Below, piece by piece: positions 50,176 to 64,000 of a stretch of 64,000 nucleotides of DNA; positions within the stretch are counted from its first letter, which is position 1, and every line of letters begins with the position of its first letter. Both the position numbers and the translations under genes were made by a program. The notes under the pieces were generated by a model. It made no database searches, was not told where the DNA came from, and saw nothing but the letters and a program-made list of their open reading frames with translations. The stretch covers positions 15,748,001 through 15,812,000 of the forward strand of contig JAILWY010000012.1 of the NCBI GenBank assembly GCA_022113835.1. Reading direction: 5' to 3'. Origin of the DNA: Atopsyche davidsoni (Eukaryota; Arthropoda; Insecta; Trichoptera; Hydrobiosidae).

Positions 50176-50373
50176 CTGCCAAAACACAAAACACACCACG
50201 TTACTTCATACCATTCATCATGCTCATCGATCAATTGAAATTACAGTGAGGATTGAGATCGAGAAAATTAAGTTTCGTTGAAAAACGAGTGTGTACTTGT
50301 TATTTCAAATCATCCATACCACCCTGCTTAACCCTGTATCGCTGGAGATTCACCCAAATATTATGTCATCTCG

Positions 50374-50478
50374 GTTCTCCTTTATGGAGTCGAAGCTTTA
50401 CCACTCAACACAGCTACTATGCGAATAATTGAGACGACAAAAATGTGGCTGTATAGGAGGGGAATCCTTAAGATACTG
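50374..50478 (+). mobile_element. RTE-type LINE fragment, first part
   Basis: The + strand reads VLLYGVEALPLNTATMRIIE then KMWLYRRGILKI. This is the characteristic end-of-reverse-transcriptase segment of RTE-like non-LTR retrotransposons (LLYG-ET--L-----I---EMW-YRR-L-I). The frame is open here but the element is cut off on both sides. Confidence 0.75.
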
Positions 50479-50906
50479 TAACAAAATCGAACTTGTCAAA
50501 ATAAAAACAAATGAAGATTTTTATTTCGCGTTAGAGAGTCTCCGACACCCAACTATTGTAAATCTATCTTGTTATTTAATAAATTGAATACGCAAATATT
50601 TCGCCAGCCCTTTGATCAACACATCAACTTATCATCGGCGAAATTGATGACCGCGAAATTACGCGAGTTACAAATTTTCATCACAGCTAGTGTGTTGTAC
50701 TGCCAAATTTCAATTCGTGCCTAATCGAGGGATCTCTCCAGTACAACTCAACAATCACAACTGGCGCTGCACCAACACCAGCACCGGAACAACATCAGAC
50801 CAGCACCTGGACCAGCATCAAGACCAGAAAATGACGACAGGACGAACGAGGACGAACAGCGAAACAATCCAATACACGGGGTATGTAAAACAAAAATAAA
50901 TTGTCA
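50479..50906. mobile_element. ~430-bp insertion splitting the LINE fragment
   Basis: The LINE reading resumes after this block, so it is a later insertion or rearrangement. It begins tgtaacaaaat. Near 50755 it has actggcgctg, which is reminiscent of a primer-binding site after an LTR; then comes a Q/H/P-rich stretch with repeated accagcacc-like units. Type unresolved: an LTR-element piece is one possibility. Confidence 0.35.
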
Positions 50907-51093
50907 GACTCCATGGATTGACCGCGTCACAAATGAAAGAGTCTCGCACAGAATGCGCAAAGAAAGAGAACTCTTGGCGTTAGTAAAGAAGCAGAAGGTT
51001 TCTTATTTTGACCACATTTTTCGAAACGATAAATATAGCATCCTCCAGTTGATTGTCCAAGGAAGAATCGAAGGAAAAACGGGCATTGGATAG
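50907..51093 (+). mobile_element. RTE-type LINE fragment, second part
   Basis: Continues the 50374-50478 segment: PWIDRVTNERV, RKERELLALVKKQKVSYFDH, FRNDKYSILQLIVQGRIEGK, then TAG. The order (W-DRV-NE-V ... KR-L-YFGHI-R---Y-LLQLI--G-I-GKRG-G) is that of RTE-clade LINE C termini. It is degraded: Asp stands where the family usually has Gly in YFGH, and there is a premature stop. Confidence 0.8.
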
Positions 51094-57158
<6,065 letters not shown>

Positions 57159-57232
57159 TCAGTTGCAGTTGTGCAGCAACTCGGGTGCGATAACTGTAGA
57201 TGTGTGGGTTCAAATCCAACCTGTGTCGCATA
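57159..57232 (+). repeat. tRNA-like B-box repeat (copy C)
   Basis: Contains gatgtgtgggttcaaatcc (57199-57217), close to the core of fold-back elements A and B. tgcga (57186-57190) and tcgca (57226-57230) could pair across it, and a short gttgc/gcaac hairpin lies before it. It does not fold as a complete tRNA (the T-stem is broken at ccaacc) and has no long inverted arms, so it is probably a tRNA-derived repeat fragment. Confidence 0.5.
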
Positions 57233-58497
57233 AAAAACTAATACTTTTTTCGTCGTTTCATAAGTAAATCGATAACCTAAAATAGTAATCATTTATACTT
57301 CTACGATTTATAGGCGTTTGTATGGTTGCAGCGTCGGATGCGCTTGTGCTTATATGCGACTGTACTTGCTGTACTGCAACTTCCATTTAAGTAAAGCATC
57401 AGCTAGATCCAAGATGCAAGCTTGCTTTTTTTCAGTATTTAAATTCGAGTTTACGGCCTGCAGTAAACAATGTGCACGGAGCAGAGGCTGCTTACAATGT
57501 GTTCCTTTGCAGCTAAATTTATTAGCGCTGGCGCAAGCTCCAAGTAATGGCCCCCCGCGAGGGGACTCGCTCGGGGAGCTTTTTTCATAAATACATATAC
57601 ATATATATTGCCCCTCATAAAAAAAACTCCATGTTGTTTACTACATTGACTACAAACTAATACTTCACAATCATTTTTTTTTAAAATATTTATGTAGAAG
57701 TTTGAAGAGTCTTATATTTTAAGTATTTAAAAAAATATAACAAGTACTAGCTTAGTGAGCTTTTTTATTAACATTTTGATAATATTCAATATAATTTGTT
57801 ATAAAAAAAGTATGATAGATTGATTAAGTCGGTATATTATTATTATAAGACGACCATGTAATGATCATTTGCTTATATTTCAGGAGAAATACTTTGATAA
57901 TACTGAATTGCTTTAGCAATAATTATTTTAAAGTATACCACAAAGCAGTGAAAAAACGATAAATACGACTTTGGAGAGGCAGGGAGAAAATATCTTGTTG
58001 AGAAAAAATGTTGATTGTTATTGTAATATGGTTTTTATGTTAAAATGAATGCGAGTATGTGGTTAAATGTGACTCGATAAGATGCTCCCTTATCGCAGGT
58101 AAACACACCGGAATGGACGTTACATTAGACTGAAAACATCAGGCTGTATAGGATATCCGAGCGTGTCATGTTGGATTAACGCTCTTATACACGGACGACT
58201 ATAATCGAGCAATATTAATATTAATTATATATTTAATAATCAGATAATAAGTTAGGGTTAATTTTAATAATTAAGCAATTTATTAACGTGTATTTAAATT
58301 ACAAGTGTAATGACAAGCCCAGATTATATAATTTTCATAATGGCATTCATGGTTGAGCTGGGTCATCCATCCTTTTATTATAATATAGAAGGTGAAGATT
58401 TAATTATTATAATATATTTTTACAGCAAATAATCTAATATTTAATTATTTTTCTTGAATTTTTTTTCATATTATGTTCATACACATTCTTAAAATAA
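57233..58497. other. Non-coding stretch
   Basis: AT-rich, with one GC-richer patch at about 57460-57590. Nothing recognised. Confidence 0.5.
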
Positions 58498-58586
58498 GAA
58501 ATTCGCGTAATGCGAGGCATTTTAACGCGAAATTTGAAATTCGCGTTATAGTGAAACCGAAAGTCGCGTAAAGCGGGGTATTACTG
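58498..58586. mobile_element. CGCG-rich terminus-like repeat, pogo-type candidate
   Basis: Reads gaaattcgcgtaatgcgagg, then cgcgaaatttgaaattcgcg (near palindrome), then gtcgcgtaaagcggggtatt and actg. Seen from the other strand it starts CAGTAATACCCCGCTTTACG, which resembles terminal repeats of pogo/Tigger-like Tc1-mariner elements. A related motif (attcgcgtaatagcagg) recurs at 58749. The opposite end was not found. Confidence 0.4.
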
Positions 58587-59757
58587 TTTATGATTAATTG
58601 AACTTTCGTACAATTGTTAGATATTGTTTTACATACAACAAGATTAACAGATATTCATATATTAACAACTGAAAAAGTCTGTTGTGGATTTTTTGAATTC
58701 TTGATATAACCGCAACTTTAGAGCTGTTTTATTATTTGTGAAGTAAGTATTCGCGTAATAGCAGGTATAAAATAATGGAAGGTGACCCTGGGTGCTCCTG
58801 TGTCATTTACTATGCATTATGGAAATGAGGACACATCGCGTGGACACGTGCGTATCTAACGTGCATAACGAGGTTCAAAATTACATTCATAGCAACACAA
58901 AGGCACAATCAGGATAGCAGCTATTTAAATTATCCACCCGCTTGTGATAACAATGTGTTTGCAATGTTAATTTCGTAATGTTTTCGTGCAGCTATTTTAC
59001 GCCAACAATCAGTTTTGTATGTTATAAGAATGTAACCAGTACAACGACTAGCTGAATAAAATAATTTTTTTAAAAAAATTAAGATAACATTGCAATGAGA
59101 GTTACTATATATTTTTTGCCAATATTATAAAAGCTTTTATGCAAAACATTCAAAAAATTAATTACGCTTATATTTTATTATTTTATATGGACGCTCTTAT
59201 CAACGCAAAATATCAAAATTTTGATTTAGTAAATATATTGAGTTTTTTATTAAACAACAAGTTGAGGACACAACATGACTAATAGTTAAAAATGAGATAC
59301 GCTTTTTTGTGAAGGAGATGTTTTCTTGGTTCCTTCCATTATCGCAAGCTGTTCGAGTTGAAGGGTAGTTGAACTACTTAAATAATACATTTGTTCTAAA
59401 TAATGATAGTTATCACGGTACAAGTACCTTATTACTTTTTGTTATAATTTACTGTGTCCCGCAGGAACCTTTTATAAAACGTGCCAAGAACTTATTTTGG
59501 CGATTAATTGTAGGACGTCACATCCATTCCATATTAAATAAACTACTGGCTACATTAGCCTGAAAAAATAGAGAACTCGACGCAAGACTAAGTCCTCGCT
59601 CCAGGAAAGTAAAAAAATAAACAGCAGTACTTATGTTCTAATATCCTTCGGGTGACAAAATTTATCAAGTTGATCTATTTTCCGGGGAAAGCAATGTGAT
59701 AAACTGCGTGGCGCAGGCTAAGGCTTCAACCAAACGCCTGCTTTATGGCGCACAGAC
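58587..59757. other. Non-coding stretch
   Basis: AT-rich apart from scattered CG-containing motifs; no gene recognised. Confidence 0.5.
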
Positions 59758-60263
59758 CAGGGATCGGCGATCCTTTTGGATAAAGCAGTCAAATAAAAAT
59801 GCTGTGGGTATTGAATATGTTAATATTGATTTTATGGTTTGCTGCGAATACTCCAATCGGTAGATATTATTTTATCAAATCATGTACGTAAGGTACATTG
59901 TAGTGTATGAAATAAATGTGCATTTTATATTTTTTCGTTTAAGCCCACAGTTTTAATCGATCATCAATCAAAATTTATTAGAAATACTTGATTAGGTGAA
60001 ATGACGCCATAGTTTGATTACCTATATTATAATGACGTAAAAGGTAAAAAGTACAAAATCGATCATTTTTATTTAATACAGTATAACTTGGTGTTGCTCG
60101 GAATATACAAAAGTATTCAATTAACGGGCAGTGTCACAAAACCATTCATTAAAAATAATTTGAAACTATAATAAAATATAGTAAAAAATAAATAATGTGA
60201 AAAGCCAAATAAACTGATATTAAAGCCGCATATGATTCACGAGTCACGGGTTGTCGAGCCCTG
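59758..60263. mobile_element. Non-autonomous hAT-type element (506 bp)
   Basis: The left end is cagggatcggcgatccttttgg; the right end read inwards is cagggctcgacaacccgtga. The two agree at most of the first 16 positions. The flanking 8-mers gcacagac (59750-59757) and gcatagtc (60264-60271) match at 6 of 8, as expected for an old 8-bp target duplication. CAGGG-TCG-CAA-CC termini are typical of hAT. The interior is AT-rich and non-coding. Confidence 0.65.
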
Positions 60264-60961
60264 GCATAGTCCAATCCCGACGAGCCCAGTTTCATTATCA
60301 TAATGTAGGATTACATAATATGAATAGAAATATGTACTTTATGATATATGGTCTACATTATAACCTTCATATTTAAAACAGTTTAATCATTAATAGTTTT
60401 ATATTTATTATTTATATATTATTAGTATATCTAAAATTGTATGCCATTTTAATTTAATAGTTTATATAAGTGATTTTATTTTCCAATAAACAATGTCAAT
60501 ATTTCATATTTTATAAGTATCTAAACTGCAAAAACAAATACTTATTAAATCTAGCCGACTTTAACTATCTCTTTGCCATGAACTATAACAAACATCAAAT
60601 ACGTAATGTATGTTGTCATTTTAATTCATCAGCAATCGACAGTAATAAAATAGTTACAAACAATTAATTGGCTTAACACGCATTTGTAAACTTTGGGATT
60701 AGACTCAATTAAAAAAAAACATTTATGTATCGAGGGATTCAAATGTTTAAATCACCCTTAACAACTATTTAAATTTCTTCATAAGACTTTATATAGTCGG
60801 TTAGGGATACGATTTCGGATAGCTTCAAGAAACTATGATTTATGAGCATCAAGCCCATAGATGAAATTCACTAAAAGTTGATTCAATAACGTGAATATAA
60901 ATAAAAGAATCAAATTATGTATTAGCTGTATAAATAAGTTTTCAAGGATTTTTTTTCAAGT
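60264..60961. other. Non-coding stretch next to the mariner remnant
   Basis: AT-rich. The mariner's 3' terminal repeat should lie in its last part, but I could not identify it with confidence. Confidence 0.4.
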
Positions 60962-61463
60962 TCATTTTTCAAAGTATTGTCCGTTGCTAGCCACTACTTT
61001 TTCCCATCTTTCTGGCAATTTTCGGATACCATCTCGAAAAAACGATGTGTCTTTTGATGCAATCCATGAATCGATCCAATTTTGGACTTCTTCAAATAAG
61101 GGGAAGTACTGACCCTTAAGAGCCTGCGTCATCGACGAAAACAAATGGTTGTCGGAAGGAGCAATGTCTGGGCTATATGGCGAGTGGGGTAGAACTTCCC
61201 ATTTCAGCGTTTCAAGGTATGTTTTGACCGGCTGTGCAACATGTGGCCGAGCGTTTTCGTGTTGCAAAATTTCCTTGTCGTGCCTCTCCTCGTATTGGGG
61301 CTGTTTTTCCCGCAGTGCTCGGCTCAAACGCATCAGTTAAGTTTGGTAAAGTTACCCTGTGATGGTTTCACTTGGTGGTAGCAGGTCATGTACACCACGC
61401 CCAATTTGTCTCACCAAATACAGAGCACGACTTTTCCACCGTGAATATTCGGCTTTGGCATCG
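60962..61463 (-). pseudogene. Degraded mariner transposase, 3' part
   Basis: The - strand encodes the C-terminal half of a mariner (Tc1/mariner, DD34D) transposase. KPNIHGGKVVLCIW at the upstream edge is followed by a TGA where the family has a second Trp, then a frameshift and two TAA codons before 61333. From there an open frame runs 123 codons to 60962 with HENARPHVAQP, YSPDIAPSDNHLF and LPERWEKVV. The second catalytic Asp (HDNARPH in active copies) is Glu here, while the last Asp (PSD) is kept. The 5' half is missing, replaced by an AT-rich run near 61480. Non-functional. Confidence 0.9.
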
Positions 61464-64000
61464 ATTTTGAATTATTTTTTTTATATAATATATATTTTTT
61501 AATTTAACCACCCTGATTCGTGACACGACGTAGTCGGCTGTTATATACAACTATGTGTTCCGGTCCTGAATCCCCCAGGGAGGGTTGCATGGCAATTAGA
61601 ATTTTCCGGCCCACCACCCCGAGCCTCCGCCACACGCACCGGTCCATGGCACTCGGACGCCGGCCCCATTCGGGTGGCTCACATCTGCTTTACAGCCGCC
61701 AATAAAGGCACGGAGTGCTCCGAACCGTCAACCGTGAAATGGACGAATAACCATTAAATTTAACATCAAAACGCTCATGTGATATTTACAATTTAAAAGA
61801 TGGGTAGGAATGCAGATTTTACTCGATTGATATTTCAAAGTATTTGAAGATTTTTAAAAACGACAAGAGTATCAAATTATATCGCATTAAATACTATATA
61901 TGGGTTAACTGGTATAAAACCATGTTTGAAATAAAGGTAACATACGAAAAACTATATTGTGCATATTTTCCGTAGGCCTCTTCAAGCAAACAGTTAAAGC
62001 AGAAAATCAAAGCTTCCCGCAAATGCTGTTTTTTTGTGTTGGTATTATGACTGCTTATTGCTGACAGGTGTCTAAGCTATAATAAAAACACAAGTTAAGA
62101 CATGTATGTCGGCTACATGAAGCCTAAAAAAATAGTTGCGCACCGAATATACGTATATGATTTTTGATTGTGAATTTCAGAGTAAATTTCAATTCAAATT
62201 TAAATTCTAAAAGATAATTTAAACTTCAACAAATGGATTGGCGCCATTATTGAGTTAACTTCACATTGACAGCGTTGGACGAATGGACCTATCCACGGCG
62301 CCTGTGACGGTCTGAATAATCGATGGGGCAGTCCACTGCAGGGCGTGAGAGCGTCCAGCCCCGGCGTCCGCGCCTCCCCTAATTGCGTTTCACGGTACCA
62401 CGAGGGCCTCGCCCCACCTGGTGGCTGCAAACACCTGTGCACCATGCGTCAAAGAGGAATCATGGACAAAAAAATATTTTAATTCACTGCGAAGCGCGGC
62501 ATTGCCTGAAAAAAGTAATTTTTAGTTCAACCGTTTGTAAATTTGCAGATTCTTTTAATCTCTACTATGGAAATTTTATCGATTTTTTTTAGCTTTCGAA
62601 TAGAGTCGATAATGCCGTGCTTTGGTACGGATAGATTATCATGCGACATAGAGCCGACGGAGGATCCTGTCCGCATGCTCCCCGCAGATACCCCAGGTGT
62701 CAAAGGTCAGAGGTCACGTGTGACATCAGAAGGTGGCAAGGACACCATCAGGCGGGAGGTTCGTAAAGCTGGCTTTTGTAGATTAGGCCCGCCACCCTTA
62801 ATACTCCCCGAGGGGGTGATGGTGAGGCTCTAATATATCTACTAATATTACAGATATAAACGATCAGCTTTAATTGGCTTTTCTCAGATATTTTATCATT
62901 ATTGTTATGGTACCTCTGTTGCTTAGCTTTTGCAGGGGTTAATATAACAATACATGCGACACGAATTGATTTTCCCTGATATGTTAGACAGTGGCAGCTT
63001 GGCAAAAGAACTTTTGCAATGCACGCTAGACGGTATCTCCAGTAGTCCTAGCGTGTAGGTAGTCGAATAAAACTCGGACTTCATATAATTTGTTATATTC
63101 AATTATATGAATATTTACACAAAACAATAAGATTAATGCTTTTTTGATTTGGTTTATCATATAATAAAAATATACGCTTCTAATAAAAAAAAATCATTTT
63201 TTTACTTATCGACTAAATATACTTGTATTTAACACTGTGATAACACTGTAATAATGTTGAGTTAAGTTTTTCACTAACTACAAACCTTGTTGATTCATTA
63301 AGATATTTAAAATAATCATAGTGTAGAGATCATCATAAAAAACAATTAAACCTAGATTAAAGATAAAGTTTCTGAATATGAGGACAGTAAACCTTGAATA
63401 TGAAATATATTTCAAAGGCTCTCAGAGGCTAAACACAGCCTTCGAAAAGCTTTAAAAATATGGCATTAAAAATAACTCAGCAACACAATAAATAATGTGG
63501 CGTGTTTGTCACGCTCTGATAAAGAATTGCTGGCCTGTATTACAAAGTGTATGCGCTTTTATCTGCAGATCTGACCATTTAACTCTCGGACCAGTAAATC
63601 GACGAGGGGGTGAAAAATCCGACAACTTGACTTATCGCCCCTTTATAGACACCCCCGTAAGGCTTTTTATGCGAGGGTTGCCATTAAAAAGACTTATTTA
63701 GTCTTTACAGGTATAAATTCTATTGTAACACTTGGCACTGCAGTGGAATTAGGGTGATATTTCTCTCAGCAGGTGATTTGATGTCAGAGATAAAGTTTGA
63801 CTTTAAGTTTGAGTTTAAAGTTATTATTAGACGACCTGATTTGTTTAATATTAACTGCACAAGCAAAAGACACTCTTAATAATAATAAAGATATTATAAA
63901 CCACCAAACTCTACAAGAGTATAAAAATAGATTTAAAAACATACCAAAGCAATTTTAAATTATTTCTGTTTAGCAACAATATATTTTTAAATGTGTATTT
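61464..64000. other. Upstream non-coding region, part 2
   Basis: GC-rich patches at about 61510-61740, 62270-62460 and 62620-62830 in an AT-rich background. The first patch abuts the mariner breakpoint and may be part of another repeat. No coding motif recognised; frames at 62543-62833 (+) and 63495-63701 (+) show no family. Confidence 0.5.

Noticed and set aside
49791..50234. 147-codon - strand frame covering DPP10 exon 1
   Set aside because: Different frame from the ATG that joins exon 2; Arg/Gly/Ala-rich output is due to GC richness.
57186..57230. Functional tRNA gene
   Set aside because: Has a B-box and a possible acceptor pairing, but no proper D-arm, anticodon arm or intact T-stem.

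Overview
The window looks like nuclear DNA of an arthropod, most likely an insect and possibly a moth or butterfly; the order is inferred from general character only. It has an AT-rich background, spliced genes with GT-AG introns, mariner, hAT and RTE-type transposon remnants, and long TA/CA microsatellites. Nothing suggests bacterial, viral or organellar DNA. Two protein-coding genes can be rebuilt exon by exon with every reading phase closing. They point towards each other.

Gene 1 (+ strand, 4546-7690) is SPO11, the topoisomerase VI A-like protein that makes meiotic double-strand breaks. It has six coding exons and 443 codons. The catalytic-tyrosine motif and the Toprim metal-binding residues are intact. 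Intron 1 carries a TA microsatellite and a short hAT-type element with 8-bp target duplications.

Gene 2 (- strand, 50089 down to 13342) is a DPP6/DPP10-type inactive dipeptidyl peptidase. It has 16 coding exons, 840 codons and about 37 kb of genomic span. It is a type II membrane protein: a short cytoplasmic tail, one membrane span, an eight-bladed propeller and an alpha/beta-hydrolase domain. The serine nucleophile is replaced by glycine while the Asp and His positions remain, as expected for the non-enzymatic Kv4-channel auxiliary branch. One of its introns uses a GC donor.

The tail-to-tail gap (7691-13341) is very AT-rich and holds a candidate orphan 41-codon terminal exon on the - strand at 11257-11379. 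The long DPP10 introns are AT-rich with scattered 150-300 bp GC-rich islands that share short motifs. They also hold G-rich quadruplex-prone tracts and, most unusually, two fold-back elements. These two share a nearly identical tRNA-like core (B-box/T-arm), but each is enclosed by long, almost perfect inverted arms whose sequence differs between the copies. The region upstream of DPP10 (50176-64000) has no gene I can support and is a graveyard of mobile elements: a broken RTE-type LINE, a B-box repeat, a CA/TA microsatellite, a CGCG-rich terminus-like repeat, a ~506 bp hAT-type element and a dead mariner.
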